Source: Halobacillus salinus
GTDB taxonomy: Bacteria; Bacillota; Bacilli; Bacillales; Halobacillaceae
Length of the DNA: 64,000 nucleotides
NCBI RefSeq assembly: GCF_004684905.1
Contig: NZ_SRJC01000001.1
Span: 806,001-870,000 of the forward strand
Direction of reading: 5' to 3'
Under the pieces are notes generated by a model. It made no database searches. It was not told where the DNA came from and saw nothing but the letters and a program-made list of their open reading frames with translations. Shown piece after piece: positions 38,531 through 47,363 of this stretch; position 1 is the stretch's first letter, and each line of letters starts with the position of its first letter. The translations under genes and the position numbers were made by a program.

Positions 38531-39424
38531 ATGTTAAAAATCGGATCTCATGTTTCCATGAAAGGCAAGAAAATGCTACTAGGTGCGAGTGAAGAGGCAG
38601 CCTCCTACGGTTCCAATACCTTTATGATTTATACAGGTGCCCCGCAAAACACGCGCCGTCGCCCGATAGAGGAACTAAATATAGAAGCAGGAGAAGCACA
38701 CATGAAAGACCATGGTATCAAAGATATCGTGGTTCATGCTCCGTATATTATCAATATCGGGAATACAACGAAGCCAGAAACATTCCAATTAGGCGTGGAC
38801 TTTTTACGTAGTGAAATCGAACGGACCGAAGCATTAGGAGCGCGCCAGATCGTTCTCCATCCAGGATCCCACGTTGGTCAGGGAGTCGATAAAGGTTTGC
38901 CAAAAATCATCGAAGGTCTTAATGAAGTGCTTCATAAAGACCAAAATGTGCAAATAGCGCTGGAAACGATGGCTGGGAAAGGCTCTGAGATTGGCAGAAG
39001 CTTTGATGAGCTTGCCCAAATCATTGATGGTGTGACATTAAATGAAAAGTTGTCTGTTTGCATGGATACTTGTCACATTCATGATGCTGGTTACAATGTG
39101 GTAGAAGACTTTGATGGTGTATTAGAGGAGTTCGACCGTATTGTAGGCATCGACAGGTTGAAGGTGGTGCACGTTAATGACAGCAAAAACATTCAAGGTG
39201 CACAGAAAGACCGACACGAGAATATTGGATTCGGGCACATCGGTTTTGACGCCTTGCACAAAGTCATTCATCACCCAAGTTTACAAGACCTTCCGAAAAT
39301 CCTTGAAACGCCTTATGTAGGCGAAGATAAGAAGAACAAAAAGCCGCCTTATCGCTTTGAGATCGACATGGTGAAAGCGGGGACGTTTGACGAACAATTG
39401 AAAGAGAAAATTATGCAACAGTAA
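38531..39424 (+). CDS. nfo: Endonuclease IV (AP endonuclease Nfo)
   Basis: Nfo cuts at abasic sites in DNA; in Bacilli it also protects spores. The 297-residue TIM barrel has its three-zinc site residues in [13 protein letters not shown] near 61, [10 protein letters not shown] near 104, [12 protein letters not shown] near 143, [12 protein letters not shown] near 176, VHVNDSKN near 211, [12 protein letters not shown] near 223-234 and ILETPYV near 259. Length equals B. subtilis YqfS. It follows cshB by 15 bp and is probably cotranscribed. Confidence 0.96.
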   Translation: MLKIGSHVSMKGKKMLLGASEEAASYGSNTFMIYTGAPQNTRRRPIEELNIEAGEAHMKDHGIKDIVVHAPYIINIGNTTKPETFQLGVDFLRSEIERTEALGARQIVLHPGSHVGQGVDKGLPKIIEGLNEVLHKDQNVQIALETMAGKGSEIGRSFDELAQIIDGVTLNEKLSVCMDTCHIHDAGYNVVEDFDGVLEEFDRIVGIDRLKVVHVNDSKNIQGAQKDRHENIGFGHIGFDALHKVIHHPSLQDLPKILETPYVGEDKKNKKPPYRFEIDMVKAGTFDEQLKEKIMQQ

Positions 39425-39465
39425 AAAAATCACCCGGGAGGTCTCTCCTTGCGGGTGATTTTTTA
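39424..39465. terminator. Bidirectional terminator between nfo and yqfT
   Basis: AAAAAATCACCCG (about 39423-39435) pairs with CGGGTGATTTTTT (39452-39464). A-rich and T-rich flanks allow it to work for both converging genes. Confidence 0.85.
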
Positions 39466-39469
39466 TCTT

Positions 39470-39754
39470 TTAATCCAACCAATGGGAAACCCCGTACTCC
39501 TTTGCCAATTGGTTAAGTAATTTGTTTAAGGATCTTGCGGTGTCTTTGGACGTTAGAGCGGCTAGTTTTTTGAACATTTTCTTTCTTCCATTAGGATCAA
39601 ATGGGTTTTCCTTGTTGGTTTTAAGGGCCTTCACAATAGCCTCTGCTTCTCGTTTGGAGACGGGAATATCATACTTTTTACTATACTCTAATACTTCTTT
39701 TACGGTTAACCCCTTTAATTTTTGGGTAACTAACTGTTGTGCCCAATTTTTCAT
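39470..39754 (-). CDS. yqfT: DUF2624 protein YqfT
   Basis: A 94-residue basic, all-helical protein of the DUF2624 family, which follows nfo in Bacilli; function unknown. It begins MKNWAQQLVTQKLKGLTVKEVL and has KREAEAIVKALKTNKENPFD in the middle, the family core. It runs against nfo and shares its terminator. The minus-strand SD is GGGAGGGAACG just upstream of the start. Confidence 0.82.
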   Translation of the reverse strand: MKNWAQQLVTQKLKGLTVKEVLEYSKKYDIPVSKREAEAIVKALKTNKENPFDPNGRKKMFKKLAALTSKDTARSLNKLLNQLAKEYGVSHWLD

Positions 39755-39946
39755 AGACGTTCCCTCCCGATTCGTACTCCATACACTTTATGAATTGGGG
39801 GAAGATAATGTGTTTTTAAAAAATTATGTCTATGGGTAAATGAATTGCATTCGATCAGTGCTTCGGTTAGTATATGCCAATGGGTCCAGGCAGCATGCTG
39901 GTCGAAATGACTAGAGCGATGGAACAGTTAAAGGAGTGAACGCTTT

Positions 39947-40678
39947 ATGAAAGGTGTAAAACCTTTGTTGCAAGTGGGGGTTGCAGTCCTCCTAGTTGCA
40001 GTAACATTTGTTACAGTGCATACTTTACAGAAACAGCATACCCAATCATTAGCTGAGGAGAATCAGCAGTTAAAAGATAAGAACGAGAAACTTCGTACAA
40101 AAAATGAAACTTTATCATCCACAAATGATTATATGAAAAACGTATCATCAAAGGATGTCTCCAAGAAAAACGGTTTCTATACATGGCCAAAGATGGAAAA
40201 GAAAGCGGAGCAGCTGGTTACAGAAAGTAACGGTGAATTTAAAAAATCATGGGCATTGTACCTCGTTAGAGAGTCGAAGCGTTATGAGATCGACCCTTAT
40301 CTCGCTTATGAATTACTCAAGGTCGAGACGGGTGGCACATTCGACCCTGACCTAGTCGGACCCGAAACGAAGTATGGACATGCGTATGGCATGAGCCAAT
40401 TTATGAAGAATACAGCACCATGGATTGCTGACATGGCTGGCTTACCTTATGAAGATGAGTTATTATTCGACCCATATTATTCCATGCAATTATCCTTAGT
40501 ATATTTAGATTTCCTTCATGAAGAATACGGAAATTGGGACGAGGCATTAACCGCATATCATAGAGGAATGGGCGGTCTTGAGCAATTTAAAGAAGAAAAT
40601 GGTCATGCACGAAGTTGGTATGCAAAAGAAATTCAGAACAAAGCAGAGAACCATACTACGGTAGCTCTTGCGAATTGA
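39947..40678 (+). CDS. Lytic transglycosylase (SLT domain), membrane-anchored
   Basis: A 243-residue Slt70-like murein transglycosylase. An N-terminal membrane anchor or signal at about 7-26 is followed by a short coiled coil (about 30-65, rich in Lys/Glu/Asn) and the SLT domain. The catalytic Glu is in LLKVETGG near 128, with HAYGMSQFM near 147-155 and YHRGMGG near 206. It cuts peptidoglycan glycan strands. SD AAAGGAGTG precedes the ATG. It is flanked by terminators and so is monocistronic. In B. subtilis this slot holds yqfU-zur-yqfW, which are absent here. Confidence 0.88.
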   Translation: MKGVKPLLQVGVAVLLVAVTFVTVHTLQKQHTQSLAEENQQLKDKNEKLRTKNETLSSTNDYMKNVSSKDVSKKNGFYTWPKMEKKAEQLVTESNGEFKKSWALYLVRESKRYEIDPYLAYELLKVETGGTFDPDLVGPETKYGHAYGMSQFMKNTAPWIADMAGLPYEDELLFDPYYSMQLSLVYLDFLHEEYGNWDEALTAYHRGMGGLEQFKEENGHARSWYAKEIQNKAENHTTVALAN

Positions 40679-40716
40679 TTAAAAACCCCCTCGTCTCTTG
40701 GTGAGGGGGTTTTCCA
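40679..40716 (+). terminator. Terminator after the transglycosylase gene
   Basis: AAAAACCCCCTC (40681-40692) pairs with GAGGGGGTTTT (40703-40713). Confidence 0.88.
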
Positions 40717-40727
40717 TTAAGTCCCTC

Positions 40728-40755
40728 GCAAAATAACGTAATAAATACATACACT
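40728..40755 (+). promoter_or_regulatory. Candidate SigE-type promoter before the DUF4190 gene
   Basis: CATACACT at 40748-40755 fits the SigE -10 (CATACAHT). GCAAAAT at 40728-40734 is a weak -35 at 13-bp spacing. It suggests mother-cell expression but the -35 is poor. Confidence 0.35.
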
Positions 40756-40793
40756 AAACGTGATTCTCCAAACAGAAAGTGAGGGTGTTTGAT

Positions 40794-41276
40794 ATGCATG
40801 ATCCAAAAGATACTGTTGAGCTTGAGAATCAGGAAACATTGACCGACGAGGCAACCGATGAGGAACTTAGAGAAGAAGGTACTCAACGTGCGCCAGAACA
40901 CGGTGATGAACGCGAACAGGTAGCAGAGGAAGTCGATGATCACGGTCGAGGACCAACGCAACCTGTATACGGGGAAAGCTATGAAGAAGAGTATGCCGAG
41001 CAAGCAGCTGTTGCTCCTGTGCATGAACCGATTGAAAATAAAGAAAAAGAAACGAACATGCAGGACGACGTAAAAGTCGGCATGGGATGGATCGGTCTAA
41101 CGGCTGCCATCTTATCCTTTTTCTTCGCTCCACTTATCCTAGGTGTGGTGGGGATTGTGTTCGGAATCATCGGAAAGCGACGAGGTGCGGATACACTCGG
41201 CAATATGGCGATCATCGTTAGTATTGTTTCTATCGCGTTTTCTCTATTCTTCACTCCTGTAATCAATTTACTCTAA
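40794..41276 (+). CDS. DUF4190-type membrane protein, YqfX position
   Basis: A 160-residue protein. The first ~95 residues are very acidic and likely disordered (Glu/Asp-rich, with a YGESYEEEYAEQ stretch). The C-terminal 60 residues form two membrane helices of the DUF4190 type (MGWIGLTAAILSFFFAPLIL and the GIVFGIIGKRRGADTLGNMA repeat-like turn). Its place beside ispG equals B. subtilis yqfX, so it may be the counterpart, but sequence identity was not tested. ATG 40794 follows SD GTGAGGGTG. Confidence 0.75.
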   Translation: MHDPKDTVELENQETLTDEATDEELREEGTQRAPEHGDEREQVAEEVDDHGRGPTQPVYGESYEEEYAEQAAVAPVHEPIENKEKETNMQDDVKVGMGWIGLTAAILSFFFAPLILGVVGIVFGIIGKRRGADTLGNMAIIVSIVSIAFSLFFTPVINLL

Positions 41277-41280
41277 ACCA

Positions 41281-41322
41281 TAAAAAAAGTGGACTTCCTC
41301 TTGTGGAAGTCCACTTTCTTTG
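41281..41322. terminator. Bidirectional terminator between the DUF4190 gene and ispG
   Basis: AAAGTGGACTTCC (41286-41298) pairs perfectly with GGAAGTCCACTTT (41305-41317), with A-rich and T-rich flanks. Confidence 0.92.
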
Positions 41323-41325
41323 TAG

Positions 41326-42441
41326 TTAAGCTTGTTGTTCTTGTTCTTCTTTTTCTTTTCGTTGCTTTTCGTAATGTTCTTCCGCTAACTTATCGACTTC
41401 TTTTTTCAATTCGTCTACCATAATATCCTCTGGTACCTTACGAATGATTTCTCCGTGTCGGAATAGCAATCCTTCGCCTCTAGCACCGGCAATTCCGATA
41501 TCTGCTTCACGAGCTTCACCAGGACCGTTTACGGCGCATCCTAGAACTGCTACCTTGATTGGAGCTTTGATACTTTGGATGTATTCCTCGACCTCATTTG
41601 CGATAGAAATCAGGTCGATTTCAATTCGTCCGCAAGTAGGGCATGAAATAAGTGTAGCAGCGTTCGCGGCAAGACCGAATGATTTTAATAATTCTTTCGC
41701 GACTTTTACTTCTTCTACTGGATCTGCACTCAGACTTATGCGAACTGTACTTCCGATTCCTTTGCTGAGAATCGCTCCGAGTCCGGCAGCACTTTTTACA
41801 GTACCTGCAAACAAAGTACCCGATTCAGTAATCCCAAGGTGGATCGGGTAATTAAATGCCGCTGCTGCCTTCTCATATGCATCAATTGCTAACTTGACAT
41901 CAGATGCTTTAAGAGAAACGACAATATCGTGGAAGTCTAGGTCTTCTAGAATTTTGATGTGGTGCAGTGCACTCTCGACCATACCTTCTGCAGTAGGGTA
42001 GCCGTACTTTTCAAGGATATGTCTTTCAAGAGAACCAGCGTTTACTCCGATACGAATCGGAATGCCCTTTTCCTTAGCTGCTTTGACGACTGCTTCTACT
42101 TTTTCGCGTTTCCCGATGTTACCTGGGTTGATACGGATTTTGTCCGCTCCGCCTTCGATCGCTTTCAAAGCTTTTTTATAATCAAAGTGGATATCTACAA
42201 CGAGTGGGATATTGATGCGCTTTTTGATTTCAGGGATTGCATCGGCTGCTCGGTCATCCGGGCAAGCTACTCGCACAATTTGACATCCAGCTTCTTCTAA
42301 TCTTTTGATTTCTGCTACAGTTGCTTCCACGTCATGGGTCTTAGTCGTTGTCATGGATTGGATGACGACTTCATCTGATCCACCAATCGTTACGTCTCCG
42401 ACTTTGACCGGGCGTGTATCTTTTCTGTGCGTAATGGCCAT
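41326..42441 (-). CDS. ispG: 4-hydroxy-3-methylbut-2-enyl diphosphate synthase IspG
   Basis: IspG converts MEcPP to HMBPP in the MEP pathway, using a 4Fe-4S cluster and flavodoxin or ferredoxin. The 371 residues have the TIM barrel ([21 protein letters not shown] near 28, RINPGNIG) and cluster cysteines in LISCPTCGR near 265 and [12 protein letters not shown] near 298. The C-terminus is a charged Lys/Glu/Gln tail. On the minus strand TATAAT at 42496-42501 with TTCTCA (42519-42524) at 17 bp is a plausible promoter. Confidence 0.96.
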   Translation of the reverse strand: MAITHRKDTRPVKVGDVTIGGSDEVVIQSMTTTKTHDVEATVAEIKRLEEAGCQIVRVACPDDRAADAIPEIKKRINIPLVVDIHFDYKKALKAIEGGADKIRINPGNIGKREKVEAVVKAAKEKGIPIRIGVNAGSLERHILEKYGYPTAEGMVESALHHIKILEDLDFHDIVVSLKASDVKLAIDAYEKAAAAFNYPIHLGITESGTLFAGTVKSAAGLGAILSKGIGSTVRISLSADPVEEVKVAKELLKSFGLAANAATLISCPTCGRIEIDLISIANEVEEYIQSIKAPIKVAVLGCAVNGPGEAREADIGIAGARGEGLLFRHGEIIRKVPEDIMVDELKKEVDKLAEEHYEKQRKEKEEQEQQA

Positions 42442-42646
42442 TTAATATCGCTCCTTTGTATAGTTACAAGAAGGTAAACTATCATTCCAACCTTCATTAT
42501 AAGGGCTTCTTTCATAAATGAGAAGTCAATTACCTCGAAACGGCCGATTGTACATGTAAAATCGATGTAAATGACCGTCTAGCTGTTCGAAACATGTCAA
42601 ATTATATCACGGAAATCATGTATAGAAAAATCATTTGATAAATAAT

Positions 42647-42675
42647 TGAAACGCTTTTTGTCCCTCATTCGTATG
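42647..42675 (+). promoter_or_regulatory. ECF (SigW-type) promoter of the short NfeD gene
   Basis: TGAAAC at 42647-42652, 17-bp spacer and CGTATG at 42670-42675. The spacing and boxes are the same as those before yqeZ-floA. The gene starts 35 bp further on with SD GGAAGGAG. Confidence 0.75.
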
Positions 42676-42710
42676 AAAAGTATCACGTTAATTCGGAAGG
42701 AGTGTAGACA

Positions 42711-43331
42711 GTGCTCTCTTATGACTGGATCGCTTTATTCATTACACTGCTTGGGACGATGTTCTTAATCGGTGAGTTATTAGTAAATATGAAAGGTTTC
42801 TTCGGGCTGATCGGATTCGGTTTTATTACAGTCTATTTTTCCTCGTACTTAAGCACGGACATGTTTATTGTTATGATGCTGGTTTATTTCTTAGGCATCA
42901 TCCTTATGATTATTGATGGAAAACTCGTGAACGACGGTACGCTCGCCATGATAGGAGGAGCAACCACGATATTGGCCGTAGGACTAAGCGCGCCCAACTG
43001 GGTGGCGGGTCTTTATAGTGTGATTGGGGTCATCTTAGGCGCAGCGGCATCTCTTTTATTTTTGAAAGTATTCAAAAGAAGGAAGATGTGGACGAAAATC
43101 ACACTGGTGGACCAATTGACTTCGGAGATGGGGTACAATTCTATGAAAGAATCGTACCAAGCACTAATAGGTCGAGAAGGGAAAGCTGTTACGGACATGA
43201 GGCCGGTCGGAACGATTGAAGTGGATGGAGAGGAATTTAGTGCCGTCTCAAATGGTCAGTGGATATCGAATGGAGAGCAAATCACGGTGAGTTCGGTAGA
43301 TGGGACTAAAATCTTAGTAAAGAAGTTGTGA
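42711..43331 (+). CDS. Short NfeD-like membrane protein
   Basis: A 206-residue protein with four or five membrane helices at about 7-120 and a C-terminal OB-fold (about 150-206: LIGREGKAVTDMRPVGTIEV, ISNGEQITVSSVDGTKILV) typical of NfeD. It lacks the ClpP-like protease domain of YqeZ and so is the short type, comparable to YuaF. Such proteins partner flotillins, but no flotillin gene is adjacent. The start is GTG 42711 after SD GGAAGGAG. A SigW-type promoter lies upstream, which fits the family's known regulation. Confidence 0.85.
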   Translation: MLSYDWIALFITLLGTMFLIGELLVNMKGFFGLIGFGFITVYFSSYLSTDMFIVMMLVYFLGIILMIIDGKLVNDGTLAMIGGATTILAVGLSAPNWVAGLYSVIGVILGAAASLLFLKVFKRRKMWTKITLVDQLTSEMGYNSMKESYQALIGREGKAVTDMRPVGTIEVDGEEFSAVSNGQWISNGEQITVSSVDGTKILVKKL

Positions 43332-43343
43332 GATAACTGAATA

Positions 43344-43382
43344 TTTACGTTCTCTTAACGAACGGTTAACACTCCGTTGTCA
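43344..43382 (+). promoter_or_regulatory. PhoP-box array upstream of the chemoreceptor gene
   Basis: Four hexamers at exact 11-bp spacing: TTTACG (43344), TTAACG (43355), TTAACA (43366), TTGTCA (43377). They fit the PhoP consensus TT[A/T/C]A[C/T]A-N5 in the orientation of the downstream gene. TAATTT at 43383-43388 could be the -10. There is no other clear -35, as is usual at PhoP-activated promoters. Confidence 0.65.
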
Positions 43383-43429
43383 TAATTTGAATCGAAAGAC
43401 AAAAATAAATGATAATGGAGTGTTTGTTT

Positions 43430-45226
43430 ATGAAATTCCGGATAAGGAAGTTTAAGGAAATGCGCTTTTTCCATAAAATTAAGCGACCTTCTTTAAGAAA
43501 GTTTTCAACTTTGTCCCTAAAGGCTAGATTATCCTTCATTATTTGCATAATGGTTGCTTGTACTATTGGTCTTATCGGCTTTTTTTCATATACCAAAGCA
43601 AAAGACAGTCAAACGGATTTAGTACAGAACAGGCTAGAGCGCGAGCTGTTTATGGCTCAGGACGTTGCAGAACAGTTGATGTATGCTTTTATAGGAGATC
43701 AACAGGAGTTCGATGAAAGGTTGAAGGCTTACTCTGCATCCCAACAGGCCCAGCTTGTCCAGGATGGCTTAACATCCGAAGCATACATAATTAATGAAGA
43801 AGGCATTTATTCGTATCCTGAAGAAAAGATAGTAGATGGTGTTTCACCATCCTTCTTAGAGGAGATTCTTAAAAAAGAAAATGGAACGATTACCCGTGAT
43901 TGGAATGGGGAGCGGTACGTTTTCTCCTTTGCGCCTGTACAGGAGCTACAGAGTGTTTATATGTTGGGGATCCCAGAGGATGATTTCTTATCAGGAGCTA
44001 ACCAACTTGCCACTTATACGATTGTTTTAGGGTTGGTTACACTGATTGTTGTCGTAGTGACAGTCTACATACTAATCGGTCGCGTCGTTCGTCCTTTAAA
44101 AGAAATGCAAGCTATCATGTCGAAGGCAAGAGAAGGGGTACTGGAAGATGTTTCCTCTGTTCGTACCAGCTTGCCGGAAATTCATTCCCTGAAAACAAGC
44201 TATAAAGACTTAATTCAGACGATCGTCTCTCTATTAGGCTCTCTGCAAGGAGCTGTGGATAAGCTTGAACGAGGCGGTCAGCAAATAGAAGATTCTTCTT
44301 CAGAATTGAAAACGTCACAATACCAACTAAGAAGAGAAGTGGACTCTGTTGCAGATGGAAGTAAACGAACGAATGAACTGCTGGGAATGCAGGGGAGTGT
44401 TTTCGCAGAGCTTCACAGTGTATTTGAGAGTCTTCGTGATTCCTTGAAGAACATGTACGGTAACCAGAACGAAATGAACAAAGCAGTTTCTTCAGGCCTA
44501 GATGGTGTGAACGCAATAGAAGGTTCCTTCAATAGTTTTCGTGTCGAACTACAGGAAATGACTTCACGTGTCACCTCTTTCCAAAATTATGTGGTAAATA
44601 TCCAGGATTCAGGAGAAAAGATTCAAGATATTGCGGAACAGACTAGAATGCTTGCTTTGAATGCTTCTATTGAGGCTGCACGAGCAGGGGAGAGTGGGAA
44701 GGGTTTTGCTGTTGTGGCATCAGAGGTTCGCCTCCTTGCAGACCGTTCGCGTGAAACGGCCCAGGATATCGATCAACGGATGCGTGACGTTGTAGAGATG
44801 GGGAAATATTTCTCAGAGCAATTTTCGAAACTGCAAGATGAAATTCAATTGCAACAGTCCCAAATGACCATTTCAAAAGATGCTTTCTCACAAGTCTCAG
44901 GTGGGATGGATTCGTTTAATGAAAACCTGAATGAATCGAAAGAAAGGCTGCAAAATGGAGAACACGTGATGCCGCAGATGGAAGAAGCATTAAACGGTAC
45001 AAAACTGGTGATCCAGAAGCAAACGGATTCAACAGGTCGTTTAATGGAGGCAATTGAGGATCAACAGCATAGAATGAATCACTTCGACGAGTTCTCTCGA
45101 GAGCTGATAAGTTTAACCGAAGAACTGTCCAGTTTAATTGCTTCCAATCAATTAACAGACATGCATGAGAATAGAATTCAAGAGCATGGAGTGGATTTGG
45201 AAGAAGGCCAACAGCGTGCTTCATAA
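43430..45226 (+). CDS. Methyl-accepting chemotaxis protein
   Basis: A transmembrane chemoreceptor of 598 residues. A basic N-terminus is followed by TM1 (about 34-54), a single-Cache-sized sensor of about 135 residues (55-192), TM2 (about 193-217), HAMP, and a coiled-coil signalling domain. The conserved hairpin tip for CheA/CheW is [20 protein letters not shown] near 402. No NWETF-like C-terminal tether for CheR/CheB is present. ATG 43430 has SD TGGAG at 43416-43420. The ligand is unknown. The PhoP-like boxes upstream and the Na/Pi symporter downstream suggest phosphate or a phosphate-linked signal. Confidence 0.93.
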   Translation: MKFRIRKFKEMRFFHKIKRPSLRKFSTLSLKARLSFIICIMVACTIGLIGFFSYTKAKDSQTDLVQNRLERELFMAQDVAEQLMYAFIGDQQEFDERLKAYSASQQAQLVQDGLTSEAYIINEEGIYSYPEEKIVDGVSPSFLEEILKKENGTITRDWNGERYVFSFAPVQELQSVYMLGIPEDDFLSGANQLATYTIVLGLVTLIVVVVTVYILIGRVVRPLKEMQAIMSKAREGVLEDVSSVRTSLPEIHSLKTSYKDLIQTIVSLLGSLQGAVDKLERGGQQIEDSSSELKTSQYQLRREVDSVADGSKRTNELLGMQGSVFAELHSVFESLRDSLKNMYGNQNEMNKAVSSGLDGVNAIEGSFNSFRVELQEMTSRVTSFQNYVVNIQDSGEKIQDIAEQTRMLALNASIEAARAGESGKGFAVVASEVRLLADRSRETAQDIDQRMRDVVEMGKYFSEQFSKLQDEIQLQQSQMTISKDAFSQVSGGMDSFNENLNESKERLQNGEHVMPQMEEALNGTKLVIQKQTDSTGRLMEAIEDQQHRMNHFDEFSRELISLTEELSSLIASNQLTDMHENRIQEHGVDLEEGQQRAS

Positions 45227-45264
45227 TTAAAGCTATTTCAGAGCGTGTCATTCACTGAACCTAG

Positions 45265-45298
45265 AAAAGACACTTTCTTCGTGAAAGTGTCTTTTTGA
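45265..45298 (+). terminator. Terminator after the chemoreceptor gene
   Basis: AAAAGACACTTTC (45265-45277) pairs with GAAAGTGTCTTTT (45283-45295), followed by T. Confidence 0.9.
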
Positions 45299-45360
45299 TT
45301 TGAAAAAAATATTGAAAATTTCCTCTAGTCTTTCATTGCATCACACTCATTTTACGCGGG

Positions 45361-45399
45361 TATGAACTAAACGTAAATTTAATGTAAATTTTGTCGAAA
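45361..45399 (-). promoter_or_regulatory. PhoP-box array upstream of nptA (reverse orientation)
   Basis: Read on the minus strand, four hexamers stand at exact 11-bp spacing: TTTCGA, TTTACA, TTTACG, TTCATA (plus-strand starts 45394, 45383, 45372, 45361). The two central ones match the PhoP consensus. The array ends 5 bp before a promoter candidate, TTGCAT (45405-45410), 16-bp spacer, TAATAA (45427-45432). The boxes point away from the gene. Confidence 0.55.
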
Positions 45400-45498
45400 T
45401 CCCTTTGCATGTATTGGAGTAATCGTTAATAATGGTGTAGGTGTTACAAAAAAGAGAGACACTATTGATTAACTTGGATGAGAAGGGATGGAGATGAA

Positions 45499-47136
45499 TT
45501 GGAAATAAATGTGCAACAGATGATATTTGAATTCATCGGTGGACTTGGTATTTTCCTATTTGGTCTTAAGTACATGGGCGATGGATTGCAAAAAGTCGCC
45601 GGAGACCGATTACGCGAGTTGTTAGATCGCTTTACTAGTAACCCGTTAATGGGTGTAATTGCAGGTGCAGTTGTGACAATACTTGTACAAAGTAGTTCGA
45701 CAACAACTGTATTGACGGTAGGTCTGGTTAATGCCGGGTTTATGACATTTAGACAAGCAATCGGCGTCATTATGGGCGCAAACATCGGTACAACGATGAC
45801 AGCATTTATTATCGGTATTGATGTTAAGGAATACGGTTTACCTATTTTAGCAGTAGGTGCCTTTATGATTTTCTTCTTTAAAAACAAAAAAGTTACAAAT
45901 ATTGGACAGACCGTATTCGGTCTCGGTTCCTTATTCTTCGGACTCGAAACAATGAGTGGGGGAATGAAGCCACTCCGTTCTTTAGAGGCATTCCAAGAGT
46001 TGACGGTAAGCATGAGTGATAATCCGATTTTAGGAGTAGTAATCGGAACACTATTCACCGTTATCGTACAAAGTTCCAGTGCGACAATAGGTATATTGCA
46101 AGAACTGATGGGAGAAGGATTAGTCAGTCTTGAAGCTGGTCTCCCAGTCTTATTTGGAGACAATATCGGTACAACCATCACGGCAGTTATTGCGGCGATC
46201 GGTGCTAGTATCGGTGCCAAAAGAGCAGCATTTGTACACGTTATTTTTAACGTGTTAGGTGCGGTAGTATTCTTGATATTATTGAAACCTTATACGGCCT
46301 ATGTCGAGTGGCTCCAGGGAGCACTCAATCTTGAACCGCAGATGACGATAGCATTTGCCCACGGGTCATTTAACATTGCAAACACAATCGTTCAATTCCC
46401 GTTCATTGCCGTACTTGCATGGATTGTCATCAAGCTAGTGCCGGGTGAGGAATCTTTAGTGGACTCCAAACCTCAACACTTAGATGCAATCTTTATTGAA
46501 CAGTCTCCTGCGTTAGCATTAGACCAGGCAAAAGAAGAAGTAGTAAGAATGGGTGAATATGCATACAAGGGACTCGAAGAAGCAAGCTTATATTTGAACA
46601 ACAGGCAACAAAAACACTCAGAAATTGCAATGCAAATTGAAGAGGCTTTGAACAACTTAGATCGAAAAATTACTGACTATTTGGTTCAATTATCATCCGC
46701 TTCCTTAACGGACGAAGAAAGCCATAAGCACTCCGCCTTGCTCGATTCTGTCCGGGATCTCGAGAGAATCGGAGACCACTTCGAAAACATCATAGAATTA
46801 ATTGATTATAAGAACTCCAACAAAGTGAATCTTACTGAACAAGCTGTTGAGGACTTAAATGATATGTTCGACCTAGCCCTAATGACGGTTAAGCAAGCGA
46901 CAAAAGCACTTCAGAATATGGATCGTGAAGAAGCGCTTGCTGTTGTTCAAAAAGAGAACGAATTGGATCGTATGGAACGAAGCTACCGTAAGAAGCACAT
47001 CATCCGCCTTAATGAAGGACTTTGCACAGGCCAAGCAGGTATTGTGTTCGTAGATATGATCAGCAACCTTGAACGTATTGGGGACCATGCTGTTAATATT
47101 GCAGAAGAAGTTTTAGGTGAGAAAGAAAGTTTATAA
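45499..47136 (+). CDS. Na+/phosphate symporter with PhoU-like domain (NptA/YjbB family)
   Basis: A sodium-coupled phosphate transporter of 545 residues. Two inverted repeats carry the family QSSS motifs, VQSSSTTTVLTVG near 64 and VQSSSATIGI near 191, each near GANIGTT or GDNIGTT. About eight membrane helices occupy 1-310, and a cytoplasmic PhoU-like helical domain fills about 340-545 (ERIGDHFENIIELI, NLERIGDHAVNIAEEV). TTG 45499 has SD GGAG at 45490-45493; ATG 45478 is in frame but has no SD. Phosphate-linked context is shared with the chemoreceptor and pst genes. Na+ coupling fits a halophile. Confidence 0.92.
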   Translation: MEINVQQMIFEFIGGLGIFLFGLKYMGDGLQKVAGDRLRELLDRFTSNPLMGVIAGAVVTILVQSSSTTTVLTVGLVNAGFMTFRQAIGVIMGANIGTTMTAFIIGIDVKEYGLPILAVGAFMIFFFKNKKVTNIGQTVFGLGSLFFGLETMSGGMKPLRSLEAFQELTVSMSDNPILGVVIGTLFTVIVQSSSATIGILQELMGEGLVSLEAGLPVLFGDNIGTTITAVIAAIGASIGAKRAAFVHVIFNVLGAVVFLILLKPYTAYVEWLQGALNLEPQMTIAFAHGSFNIANTIVQFPFIAVLAWIVIKLVPGEESLVDSKPQHLDAIFIEQSPALALDQAKEEVVRMGEYAYKGLEEASLYLNNRQQKHSEIAMQIEEALNNLDRKITDYLVQLSSASLTDEESHKHSALLDSVRDLERIGDHFENIIELIDYKNSNKVNLTEQAVEDLNDMFDLALMTVKQATKALQNMDREEALAVVQKENELDRMERSYRKKHIIRLNEGLCTGQAGIVFVDMISNLERIGDHAVNIAEEVLGEKESL

Positions 47137-47140
47137 GTAG

Positions 47141-47182
47141 ACAGTAAGGGGCAGTCAAGGATTCTTGACTGTCCCATTTACT
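47141..47182 (+). terminator. Terminator after the Na/Pi symporter gene
   Basis: AGTAAGGGGCAGTCAAG (about 47143-47159) pairs with 47164-47181, one bulge, followed by TTTTA. Confidence 0.8.
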
Positions 47183-47252
47183 TTTATTAGTGAATCGGAA
47201 GAGGAGAAGTGTACTTCATGAAAGAAAATCCGAAGGAAAATACAAAAAAACC

Positions 47253-47281
47253 TTGAAACTCGATTTCCCACGTGCTATATT
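47253..47281 (+). promoter_or_regulatory. First promoter of the tRNA cluster
   Basis: TTGAAA at 47253-47258, 17-bp spacer, TATATT at 47276-47281. The 260-bp gap between the symporter and the tRNAs holds this, a second promoter and no gene I can support. Confidence 0.7.
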
Positions 47282-47334
47282 ATTTTTGTCGCACAAAATC
47301 GAAGGTTTTCATTTAAATACTTTCAAAAAAAGTA

Positions 47335-47363
47335 TTGACGAATCTTTGTTCCCGTGTTAAATT
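47335..47363 (+). promoter_or_regulatory. Second promoter of the tRNA cluster
   Basis: TTGACG at 47335-47340, 17-bp spacer, TAAATT at 47358-47363, 34 bp before tRNA-Met. Tandem promoters are usual for stable RNA operons in Bacilli. Confidence 0.75.

Noticed and set aside
45462-46220. 252-codon open frame on the minus strand
   Set aside because: It is the antisense of the Na/Pi symporter gene, whose QSSS motifs and domain structure are clear. No SD or family match on the minus strand.
47218-47256. Short reading frame MKENPKENTKKP after a GAGGAG sequence
   Set aside because: Only 12 codons, Lys-rich low-complexity, SD spacing too long and it ends inside the tRNA promoter. Probably chance.
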